DNA from: Neoarius graeffei
Lineage: Eukaryota; Chordata; Actinopteri; Siluriformes; Ariidae
Reading direction: 5' to 3'
Assembly (NCBI RefSeq): GCF_027579695.1
Contig: NC_083578.1
Location: 4,536,960-4,600,959, forward strand
Length of the DNA stretch: 64,000 bases
Part shown: piece by piece, positions 31,671 through 42,519 of the stretch
Numbering within the stretch: position 1 is the first letter of the stretch
How the letters are laid out: every line of letters starts with the position of its first letter
Notes under the pieces: generated by a model
Databases searched by the model: none
What the model saw: the letters and a program-made list of their open reading frames with translations, nothing else
What the model was told of the DNA's origin: nothing
Program-made: the position numbers and the translations under genes

Positions 31671-33463
31671 TGTAGCGGGAGCAAAGGGGGCTACTGCACC
31701 TTTAAACTCGTGAACGCGCTGGGCAGCACGAGAGGGGCGTTTTACGAGTGGCGGGAGGATTCAGCGACAGTAGAGGCAAGCTGAAGTTGTGTGTTCTGGG
31801 AGCAGTCTACGTGTACGGATTGATAAACTCGTATTGAGTGTCGAGTAAGTGTTCCTTTATAGTTAAAAAGTGCATCGTTAGTACGTCTCGGTTGGGTAGT
31901 GGTGTGTTTGCCACCCCCCGTTTGTTTTGTTGTTGTATAACACTGTGATACGAACCGCTGGCAGTTGTAAATGGGCGTAGCTAATGCTAATGATACGGGA
32001 AGATAAACACTGAAGGGGGTACGAATAGAAAGGACAACAGAGACATCAAGACAGATGTAAAGTTGTGTAGAAACGTTCGTATTATCCGTTAGACGTGTTT
32101 ATCGCTCGCTAGAGCCGTTTTATTTGCGTTGCCAGGACCGCTCTGGAAAATTGTTTTTGAACTATCCGTTACGCTAGCCGCCACTTTGCCGCCGTCCACC
32201 CGAACGTTCCGAAGCCATTCAGTAGCCTGTGTCAGAAGACAGCTGACAGTTTACCCTGCTCTCCATGTCCAGCATCGCGACGGGATTTCTGGTTGGTCGT
32301 GGATAATTAATACACTACACTTCACTTACATCACAACCCACACCCACACATACAACACCGCTGATAACACTCGCAGAGTCAACTGAACTGAACTGAACTG
32401 AACTGGACTTGTGTTGACCCGTGCCTCTATATACACACACAGTGGTATCTGGAGAGACTTTGGGATTGCCCTCGCCACTGAGCCAGCCTCCATTTCACCC
32501 ATCCACTCACACACACACACACACACATACACACACACAGTGGTATCTGGAGAGACTTTGGGGATTGCCCTCGCCACTGAGCCAGCCTCCATTTCACCCA
32601 TCCACTCACACACACACCCACATGCTTTGCCATGCTATGCACAGCCCACGTCCAACTTAAAGGTGTTTTGTTTTTTTTGTGGTTACAAGGAGCACCTTCT
32701 CTTAGTGTAGTTACAAAAGATATGTCTTTGTGTGTTTACATGTGAATGAGATATATTACTGATGTTACAGACTGTGAGTTGCGCTATGATTGCCAACCTC
32801 AGTGAATGTTAAGACATTTAAGGTATTGGGTGTTAAATACATTTTCCCTACTGTGAAACTCATTTGAGGTGGTTGACGTTTTATATATTTTCTTTTCTTA
32901 CTGTGAGTCTCGAATGAATATTACCAATCACTTATTACAACTATAAGTGTTTGGGCATTAGTTCTGTGGTACTATACATTTGGGTGGAATTATAAATCAC
33001 ATTAGTGTTACCATCCATAACCATCATCATCATTACGGGAGTAGTAACTAACTTAACCAGTAAATAGCTGCAATTAGTTCCCCGCTATAGTAGTTGTTTA
33101 CACTGTGCTACAGGCCTAGTGACTGATTTCATTTAGGTCTATTCTAACCTAGGGGTAGGGGCGCCTCACCTGTGTAGCTGGGGTTGGAATAGTAGTGGGG
33201 TGGTGACGGGTTGGGCCATACACACTCCACTCACCACATTCACCCTTCAGGCAGCCACCTGACCACCTTCAGATCCTGGAGCCCACTCTACCTCCCCCAA
33301 GTAAGTGACTGCTACTCACGGAACCACCTACTGCCACACACGACAGCACTGAGGCTACTAGGCACTGGGCGAGGGGGACACAGATCCTTTCCTGTTCAGT
33401 CCTCCCTAGGTTAGTGTAGTTTAACCCCTACAAGGCGGCGGCACCATTCTACCGTCCGCTACA
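31671..33463. mobile_element. Probable solo LTR (1793 bp) in gene B exon 2
   Basis: The insert starts TGTAGCGGGA and ends CCGCTACA (TG...CA with 8-base inverted termini) and is flanked by CACT at 31667-31670 and 33464-33467. Removal rejoins LDRYT-DDLMKVF in frame. It has no open reading frame and contains a tandem duplication of about 95 bases (32443-32612) with CA repeats. A 4-base duplication fits an LTR retrotransposon. The strand is not determined. Confidence 0.75.
32443..32612. repeat. Tandem duplication with CA tracts inside the LTR
   Basis: The block GTGGTATCTGGAGAGACTTT through CCATTTCACCCATCCACTCA plus CA repeats occurs twice in tandem, with one extra G in the second copy. Confidence 0.9.
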
Positions 33464-34188
33464 CACTGATGACCTGATGAAGGTTTTCCGCGCCAAAGGA
33501 GGATCTGCAGGACAGAAAATCCGCACCATAATGACATTGACAGCTAAAGTAAGTGTGTTTTTATCAATATTTTTCAAAGGTGTCAAGCATCAACTGGAAC
33601 TCTTAGACTTTTTTCTTTGTCCTTATCCTTATTATCTCTCTTCTCCTTTCTTTGTCAAAAGTTAAACAGATTTTCAGTTTACATTGATTTACTGTAGTGA
33701 ATATTGGTTTGTGAATTCATTATTGACAAACATTCACCACCTTCTGGTTCTTGGAGACCTGTAATGACGCTTGTATTAAAGAAGCTTAATACACGCCAAC
33801 AACAATTTCTCTCATGTAATATATTTATTATACAGTCAGAAAATGTATATTCTAAATTATTTTTTAGTGACCACTAAAAGTTATTAGGATAATGTGACAA
33901 ACATGTCTCGGGAGTGTGTCCAGCAAGTACAGCAGTGGCTGCTCTAGTCTTAAATTATTATTTAATACATTAAACTATTTAGCTTTACTTTAACTGTAAA
34001 TCAGTGCATTAGCTAATGTAATTTGCTTTGTGATCTTGTTGGTATGTTTTTTTCAGAACAAAGACATAAACGTCAAGCGCGACTGTATCCTGAGGAGCCT
34101 CAGTGTCTACCTCAATGAAGACATGGAGACACTCGTCAAAGAGTTCCCAGTAAGTGTATGTTGGCCTGCTCTCTTTGTTAAGGATATA

Positions 34189-35804
34189 CAGCGCCCTCCA
34201 CAATTATTGGCACCCCTCATTAAGATATGTTCTTAGGCTTCTAATAAATTCATTTTTTAAAAATAATATAGGACAACAATGCAAAAAAAGAGAAAAATCC
34301 AACCTTTAATTCAAGTGCATTTATTCAGTGAAAAAAAATCCCACATTAAGAAATAATTCTTTTACATGAAATCATGTCTGCCACAATTATTGGCACCCCT
34401 GATGTTAATACTTTGTACAACTCCCTTTTGCCAACAAGACAGCACTTAATATTCTCCTATAACATTTCACAAGATGGGAGAATACAGAGAGAGGGATATT
34501 CGACCATTCCTCTGTGCACAATCTCTCTAAATCGTCCAGAGTCGTGGGTCCTCTCCTATGCACTCTCCTCTTCAGCTCACCCCACAGGTTTTCAATTGGG
34601 TTGAGGTCTGGGGACTGAGATGGCCATGGGAGGAGCTTGATTTTGTGTCTGGTGAACCATTTTTGTGTAGATTTGGCCACATGTTTAAGGTCATTATCTT
34701 GCTGAAAGACCCAGTGACGACCCATCTTCAGCTTTCGGGCAGAGGCCACCAGATTTTGATTTAAAATGTCCTGGTATTTCAAAGAGTTCATGATGCCATG
34801 CACCCTAACAAGGTTCCCGGGGCCTTTGGAAGAGAAACAGGCCCACAGCATCACCGATCCTCCCTCATACTTCACAGTGGGCATGAGGTGCTTTTCTGCA
34901 TACTCATCTTTTGTGTTGCGCCAGACCCACTTAGAGTGTTTGTTGCCAAAAGTTCTTTCTTGGTCTCATCTGACCAAAGCACACAGTCCCAGTTGAAGTC
35001 CCAGTACCACTTGGCGAACTCCAGATGTTTACGCTTATGCTTGTAAGTGAGAAAAGGCTTTTTCCGTGCATGCCTCCCAAGCAGCTTGTTGGCATGTAGA
35101 TAGCGCCTGATGGTTGTTATGGAGACGTTGTGATCCCAAGACGATACTTTTTGATGCAATTCTCTAACAGTGAGCTTTGGAGAACTTTTTACTTCTCTTC
35201 CCATCCTCCTCACTGTGTGTGGTGGCAAGATAAACTTGCATCTTCATCCAGGCTTGTTTGCCACTGTTCCAGTTGTTTTAAACTTCTTGATGATTCCTCT
35301 GACTGTAGATATGGGCAGGTGTAGGCGAGTGGCTATTTTCTTGCAGCCATTGCCTGACTTATGAAGGTCGACACACATCTGCCTTACTTGAATGGTGTGT
35401 TCTCTTATCTTTCCCATGTTGAAGAGTGGATAAGAGAAATAGGCCTCTGTGTCACGTCATATTTATACCCCAGGGAAACAGGATGTGATGAATTACTAAT
35501 TAAAGGTTTCTAGATACTCTGATCAACTTTATAAACTACAGTAGAAATGACAGAAATGCTTCAATTACATTTATTTTCTAGGAATTGTTATGGGTGTCAA
35601 TAATTGTGGAACAGGTGATTTTATGGAAAATAATTATTTCTTCATCAGGGATTTTTATTTATTTTTTTTAATTTCACTTTAGTTAAGGGTTACATTTTTC
35701 TACAATTTTCAGTGTGAGATTATGCTTCTGCAATAAAAATTGAATTTATTTTAAGGCTTTTAACACATCTTAACCAGGGGTGCCAATAATTGTGGAGGGC
35801 GCTG
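34189..35804 (-). mobile_element. Tc1-like transposon in gene B intron 3
   Basis: TA flanks at 34187-34188 and 35805-35806. Both ends start CAGCGCCCTCCACAATTATT (right end reverse-complemented). The 1616-bp element carries a damaged transposase on the minus strand. Confidence 0.93.
34405..35417 (-). pseudogene. Tc1-like transposase (stop and frameshift)
   Basis: The ATG at 35417 opens MGKIREHTIQVRQMCVDLHK with a helix-turn-helix (KKIATRLHLPISTVRGIIKKF). A stop follows at KPG, about residue 59. The next frame contains HKRKHLEFAKWYWDF and VLWSDET. A frameshift near 34890 leads to the third part: MLWACFSSKGPGNL, FQQDNDLKHVAKST (Pro of the usual NDPKH is Leu) and NPIENLWGELKR. The DDE residues remain but the frame is broken at least twice. 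Confidence 0.88.
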
Positions 35805-36440
35805 TATTTACATTGGTAGTTGTGTTAATTGTCTCACAGGCATCACAGTCTAGCTTTGTGTGTGTAGTGTTCACTGAAAGATTAACCTATGCAGCTGTCA
35901 GCGTGGAGGAGAGTGATTTTATAAGCCAAGAAACTTGTCGTAAATAACCCTGGTAAAGTGTCTAACAGTTGACTGCGAAGTATGGAACAGAATCATCAAA
36001 CACTCAAACCATTGTGTCAGATTTGGTATAGATAGGGGTTATTTCCCTGGCAAATCAAAACTAATATCTACACAACATTTTAGTGTGAACATTTAAGAAC
36101 AAGCGCTTAATCAGGATGCACAACGCATGTTGCTTTGGGATTCATTATCTGAAATCATTTTCAGCCCTCTTGCTTGCCAGCTAGTGGAACTACTTTGTTC
36201 TTGTATCAGTTCCTCTCAGCAGTGTCTTTTTAGTTAGAGTGCTTGTGTAGTGATTCAGAAACATAGTTGGTTCCACCAGTTAGCAAATAAGAGGCGTGGA
36301 ACAGAGTGACGACAGTGAATCCCAAACAAACGTGTGTTGTGCATCGTTCAAAACATTTCAGCTTTGGATTGCCTCGCAAAGTCATGTTGGTGAGCCAGAT
36401 CCATTTCATAATTTTTTTTTTTAAAACCACATGCCTTTTA

Positions 36441-36816
36441 GGGTGGCACGGTGGTGTAGTGGTTAGCACTGTCGCCTCACAGCAAGAAGGTCCGGGTTCG
36501 AGCCCCGTGGCCAGCGAGGGCCTTTCTGTGCGGAGTTTGCATGTTCTCCCCGTGTCGGCGTGGGTTTCCTCTGGGTGCTCCGGTTTCCCCCACAGTCCAA
36601 AGACATGCAGGTTAGGTTAACTGGTGACTCTAAATTGACCGTAGGTGTGAATGTGAGTGGGAATGGTTGTCTGTATCTATGTGTCAGCCCTGTGATGACC
36701 TGGCGACTTGTCCAGGGTGTACCCCGCCTCTCGCCCGTAGTCAGCTGGGATAGGCTCCAGCTTGCCTGCGACCCTGTGGGACAGGATAAAGCGGCTAGAG
36801 ATAATGAGATGAGATG
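36441..36816 (+). repeat. V-SINE copy 3, with target duplication
   Basis: A complete SINE in gene B intron 3, flanked by TGCCTTTTA at 36432-36440 and 36817-36825. Same A box, B box and GATGAGAT tail as the other copies. Confidence 0.95.
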
Positions 36817-37605
36817 TGCCTTTTAAAAAATTGAATATCACAATGTGAGTTGTATTGGGACACAGTTCATTCTCTTTGTTTATTCTCCAGGACAGCGAAT
36901 GTGCAGAGGCTGAGTTGGGGATTGCACAGACAACAATGGGCATCTACGTCATTCAGGTGGAGGGTGCCGAACCTGGAGACAAGATGTATGCAGATGTTGG
37001 TGTTGTGCTCGAAGGTGTGGAAGTTCTGCAAAACCTACAAAGCGTCACCCTTGGATGTGTGATGCTTTTCGGGCTGATTTATGCACTTAACTTAAGTTAC
37101 CCTAAGGACCTCAAGAGCACATTTGAAGTGTTCCAGAAAATCCTGATGGAACTTGACACAACCAAGCTTTCGCCAAAAGTCCAGGCACTGAAAATTAAGA
37201 TGTTCCAGTGATGGGCCTGATACACTGATTTTTCCCTCTGGAAAATATTCAACAAAGTGACTTGCTGCAATTTTCAGTACCTGTTTGAGTGAACTTTGTA
37301 AATTTTTCAATGTTTTTGTTTTTACAGTTCTTTGTTATTGCTGGTGGTGCAAAGCCACTCAACCACTGAGTAATGTTTTGGATTGTTAGGGTAGTGGCTA
37401 AAATGGAAAAAAAAATGAACGTCTGAAAATCCTTGAAATGTTGATGTACTGTAAGCATTACAGTTATCAGTTGATTTACCTGTCTACCTCATGTTTCACA
37501 CAGCTGAGCGATGTTCTTCAGGGAGTTTGTTATTACTACAGAAAAGTCTGTTTCCAAATGTTTAACATTTAAAATGACAAAAGCAAATGTGCTTAGGCTG
37601 ATTCA

Positions 37606-37676
37606 GGGATTGCACAGACAACAATGGGCATCTACAGTACGTCATTCAGGTTGAGGATGCCAGACCTGGAGATAAG
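37606..37676 (+). repeat. Duplicated fragment of gene B last exon
   Basis: The sequence GGATTGCACAGACAACAATG and onward to CCTGGAGATAAG repeats the start of the last exon (about 36916-36984) with a few changes, including a small insertion (CTACAGTACGTC for CTACGTC). The copy is about 690 bases downstream and non-coding. Confidence 0.85.
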
Positions 37677-37785
37677 TAAATAAGTAAACGATTGAAAAAA
37701 AGAGCACTTTCTTTTTACAAAAAGAAAAAAGAAAAGAAAAAATTGTGCACACTATTACATGTGCACGAATGAGTGAATTTATTTA

Positions 37786-39390
37786 CAACCCCGATTCCAA
37801 AAAAGTTGGGACAAAGTACAAATTGTAAATAAAAACGGAATGCAATAATTTACAAATCTCAAAAACTGATATTGTATTCACAATAGAACATAGACAACAT
37901 ATCAAATGTCGAAAGTGAGACATTTTGAAATTTCATGCCAAATATTGGCTCATTTGAAATTTCATGACAGCAACACATCTCATAAAAGTTGGGACAGGGG
38001 CAATAAGAGGCTGGAAAAGTTAAAGGTACAAAAAAGGAACAGCTGGAGGACCAAATTGCAACTCATTAGGTCAATTGGCAATAGGTCATTAACATGACTG
38101 GGTATAAAAAGAGCATCTTGGAGTGGCAGCGGCTCTCAGAAGTAAAGATGGGAAGAGGATCACCAATCCCCCTAATTCTGCGCCGACAAATAGTGGAGCA
38201 ATATCAGAAAGGAGTTCGACAGTGTAAAATTGCAAAGAGTTTGAACATATCATCATCTACAGTGCATAATATCATCAAAAGATTCAGAGAATCTGGAAGA
38301 ATCTCTGTGCGTAAGGGTCAAGGCCGGAAAACCATACTGGGTGCCCGTGATCTTCGGGCCCTTAGACGGCACTGCATCACATACAGGCATGCTTCTGTAT
38401 TGGAAATCACAAAATGGGCTCAGGAATATTTCCAGAGAACATTATCTGTGAACACAATTCACCGTGCCATCCGCCGTTGCCAGCTAAAACTCTATAGTTC
38501 AAAGAAGAAGCCGTATCTAAACATGATCCAGAAGCGCAGACGTCTTCTCTGGGTCAAGGCTCATTTAAAATGGACTGTGGCAAAGTGGAAAACTGTTCTG
38601 TGGTCAGACGAATCTAAATTTGAAGTTCTTTATGGAAATCAGGGACGCCGTGTCATTCGGACTAAAGAGGAGAAGGACGACCCAAGTTGTTATCGGCGCT
38701 CGGTTCAGAAGCCTGCATCTCTGATGGTATGGGGTTGCATTAGTGCGTGTGGCATGGGCAGCTTACACATCTGGAAAGACACCATCAATGCTGAAAGGTA
38801 TATCCAGGTTCTAGAGCAACATATGTTCCCATCCAGACGACGTCTCTTTCAGGGAAGACCTTGCATTTTCCAACGTGACAATGCCAAACCACATACTGCA
38901 TCAATTACAGCATCATGGCTGCGTAGAAGAAGGGTCCGGGTACTGAACTGGCCAGCCTGCAGTACAGATCTTTCACCCATAGAAAACATTTGGCGCATCA
39001 TAAAACAGAAGATACGACAAAAAAGACCTAAGACAGTTGAGCAACTAGAATCCTACATTTGACAAGAATGGGTTAACATTCCTATCCCTAAACTTGAGCA
39101 ACTTGTCTCCTCAGTCCCCAGACGTTTACAGACTGTTGTAAAGAGAAAAGGGGATGTCTCACAGTGGTAAACATGGCCTTGTCCCAACTTTTTTGAGATG
39201 TGTTGTTGTCATGAAATTTAAAATCACCTAATTTTTCTCTTTAAATGATACATTTTCTCAGTTTAAACATTTGATATGTCATCTATGTTCTATTCTGAAC
39301 AAAATATGGAATTTTGAAACTTCCACATCATTGCATTCCATTTTTATTTACAATTTGTACTTTGTCCCAACTTTTTTGGAATCGGGGTTG
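37786..39390 (+). mobile_element. Tc1-like transposon, copy 2 (1605 bp)
   Basis: TA flanks at 37784-37785 and 39391-39392. It has the same length and structure as copy 1 at 6540-8144, with only scattered substitutions, so both derive from a recent burst of one family. Confidence 0.95.
38148..39062 (+). pseudogene. Tc1-like transposase, copy 2, with a premature stop
   Basis: Nearly identical to copy 1 and in the same frame. A TGA at 39060-39062 replaces the AGA (Arg) at 7814-7816 of copy 1 and removes about the last 36 residues. The triad is present: [22 protein letters not shown]. The natural end is likely the TAA at 39168-39170. ACSTDLSP replaces the usual ACSPDLSP. Confidence 0.9.
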
Positions 39391-39392
39391 TA

Positions 39393-40296
39393 GGTATTTT
39401 TTTTGTTTTTTGTGTGTAGTGTGATGTGTTGCTGGCTTTGAGTTTTAGCAATGCCCAAACTTGCCACATGCCTTGAAGCCTAATAGACAGAATGTAAAAC
39501 ATAGTGGTCTAACTGTTTATATTGTAATTATAGATATTATTGTAGGTGTGGGGTGAATGAGGGAAAAAATGTGGAATATCTGGTAAAATTTTAAACACAT
39601 TGGGTTTATTATATCAAGTACATAAATTTATGCATTTTATTTAAATTGGGTGTAGAGCATCAACCTGGTTCTAAGCCTTTCAAACATATTGGAGCAATTA
39701 ATATTGAATACATACACTGGTTATTGAGTATTTGAAACAAATTGGATTTATTTATGATAAATACAAAAATCTGTCATTGTGTATTTAAAACACATTGGGT
39801 TTATTAGTATTATTACATAAATCTCATTGTTAATTGTTTCATTTACGTTCAACTGACAAATACGCACCACATTAAGTTTATTAGTCTGTTTATGTTTAGT
39901 CTGTGTAATCCAAATGGATGGAAATTTTATATGCAATTGAAATACATAAAGTTTAAATATTAGACCTAAATATTTCTGTGAATAAACTTGAAGATTACAA
40001 AAGTAACACATTTTATGCAAATTTTCAATAAAATTGTAAATTATGTACAAAGCTCAAAGATATGAAATATTTTGTGTATTTATAATGCTGTGTGTACAAA
40101 TTGTAAACTATATTATTCTATAGGTCATATACAATTCTAGTCCTTTGCATTTCTGCGATAAAGCTCACTGTGATGGCTTCTTGTTTAATGTATGATTTAT
40201 ATCATTTTATTTTCTTTTATTTCATGTATGTGTATAGTAAGTTTTAGAAAAATTAGACACGTGTTTTTGGGCAGCTCTGTATTTGTATACTGTATA
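39393..40296. other. AT-rich region with repeated CACATTGGGTTTATTA-like motifs
   Basis: No gene found. Variants of CACATTGGGTTTATTA recur near 39598, 39690, 39738, 39790 and 39870, giving a loose tandem character. Otherwise low complexity. Confidence 0.4.
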
Positions 40297-42519
40297 TAGC
40301 GGTGCTTGAAAGTTTGTGAACCCTTTATAATTTTCTATATTTCTGCATAAATATGACCGAAAACATCATCAGATTTTCATACAAGTCCTAAAAGTAGATA
40401 AAGAGAACCCAGTTAAACAAATGAGACAAAATATCATACTTGGTCATTTATTTATTGAGGAAAATGATCCAATATTACATATCTGTGAGTGGCAAAAGTA
40501 TGTGACCCTTTGCTTTCAGTATCTGGTGTGACCCCCTTGTGCAGCAATAACTGCAACTAAACGTTTCCGGTAACTGTTGATCAGTCCTGCACACCGGCTT
40601 GGAGGAATTTTAGCCCGTTCCTCCATACAGAACAGCTTCAACTCTGGGATGTTGGTGGGTTTCCTCACATGAACTGCTCGCTTCAGGTCCTTCCACAACA
40701 TTTTGATTGGATTAAGGTCAGGACTTTGACTTGGCCATTCCAAAACATTAACTTTATTCTTCTTTAACCATTCTTTGATAGAATGACTTGTGTGCTTAGG
40801 GTCGTTGTCTTGCTGCATGACCCACCTTCTCTTGAGATTCACTTCATGGACACATGTCCTGACATTTTCCTTTAGAATTCACTGGTATAATTCAGAATTC
40901 ATTGTTCCATCAATGATAGCAAGCCATCCTGGCCCATATGCAGCAAAACAGGCCCAAACCATGATACTACCACCACCATGTTTCACAGATGGGATAAGGT
41001 TCTTATGCTGGAATGCAGTGTTTTCCTTTATCCAAACATAACGCTTCTCATTTAAAACAAAAAGTTCTATTTTTATCTCATCCGTCCACAAAACATTTTT
41101 CCAGTAGCCTTCTGGCTTTTCCACGTGACCTTTAGCAAACTGCAGATGAGCAGCAATGTTCTTTTTGGAGAGCAGTGGCTTTCTCCTTGCAACCCTGCCA
41201 TGCACACCATTTTTGTTCAGTGTTTTCCTGATGGTGGACTCATAAACATTAACATTAGCCAATGTGAGAGAGGCCTTCAGTTGCTTAGAAGTTATCCTGG
41301 GGTCCTTTGTGACCTCACCATCTATTACATGCCTTGCTCTTGGAGTGATCTTTGTTGGTCGACCACTCCTGGGGAGGGTAACAATGGTCTTGAATTTCCT
41401 CCATTTGTACATAATCTGTCTGACTGTGGATTGGTGGAGTCCAAACTCTTTACCCCATGTGCACAGATTACATGGCCGACCGTGATATAACTGCTCCTGA
41501 CCATCACAAAAGTGTGAACAGCATGCCTGAGCGCTTCTCTGGTAGTCGCACAGCAGTCACTGAGTGCTCAGTGCTGAGTAGCACTGGACTGACACTCAAT
41601 CACACATCTCATAAATAATGTAGTAAACAACACATTTCCTGATTATTTAGCATTCTTTGCATGAATTTCAAGCCGTCAACTTATTTTTTTGATTATTCCT
41701 TTTTTTTGCAAAAAAATGCACTTATGCCGGGCGCTAACTTGTTCCTGGATACACTATTGTTCTGCATTTGTGTAGCACTTTTACAACTATTTTTGGTAAA
41801 GGTAACTTGCGGGGGTATTTCCTTAAAACTGGCGCCCTCATGTCACGAAAATACACTCGACAAACATTCACCCGACTGAAGCACCTCACTATATTGTGTC
41901 CCAGGATGTTCACAATACTTATGAACCGCCTCCTTGTTTAAAGTCGTTCATGCCATAAACATATGCATGACATATCGGCGGGCCATGCCACCCACTCCAG
42001 GGGGGAGGGGCCAACCGCGGGGGATTAACGATACAGCTGATTACATCTTTACATTACATTACATTTTTAAAAATTAATATCACTTTGAGTTACATTGGGG
42101 TTATGCCTTTGGCTTTGCTTTGAAGCATTTGCAAATATGATACTAGGTGGCTGAAATCAGTGATGACCAAGGACTAAAGGATGAGATAGACGATTTAATG
42201 TGCAACAAGTCTGGACAAGCTTTTTTTTCTTTTTCCAGAATACCCTAATACCTATTACTTTATTTTCATTATGGCATAAGTCATTACCATTCATTACTTC
42301 ATTCATTACCGAATGAAGACTTGGTAATTTAACTTTGATAATACAGGCGAGTGTAAAAAAAAAAAGGTATCATTCATCAATGTTTAATGTTATCAGACCT
42401 TATTTTTCATATATTCCTCGTTTAACGCACAAAAATGTTTCATTAGTGAAAAAAAAACACATACAATGATGCACAGTTTCTTCAGCTCCCATACATTTAT
42501 TCAAAATTCTTACATGCAG

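Larger units (their letters stand above)
30432..37211 (+). pseudogene. Gene B: PB1-like / SAMD3-like protein, four exons, two in-frame stops
   Basis: Exons by GT-AG junctions are all phase 0: 30432-31481; 31596-31670 continued at 33468-33548 once an LTR is removed; 34057-34149; 36891-37211. Together they give 539 codons. The N-terminus resembles a PB1-type ubiquitin-like fold (VSFRVLFGGEDDARKL, FRLQYKDIDFGNEF). A serine-rich linker follows, then TGYCGWKHYIKIKM and PRKAEVNFSPSHP, and a C-terminal domain with GDKMYADVGVVLEGVEVLQN and VMLFGLIYALNLSYPK. I recognise the family as fish genes annotated sterile-alpha-motif 3-like; their function is unknown. TGA stops at 31167-31169 and 31446-31448 break exon 1, and an LTR breaks exon 2. 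Every splice site is otherwise intact. It follows gene A in the same direction. Confidence 0.75.

Noticed and set aside
32326..32710. Several overlapping frames on both strands
   Set aside because: Caused by the tandem CA-rich duplication in the LTR; no domain and no codon bias.
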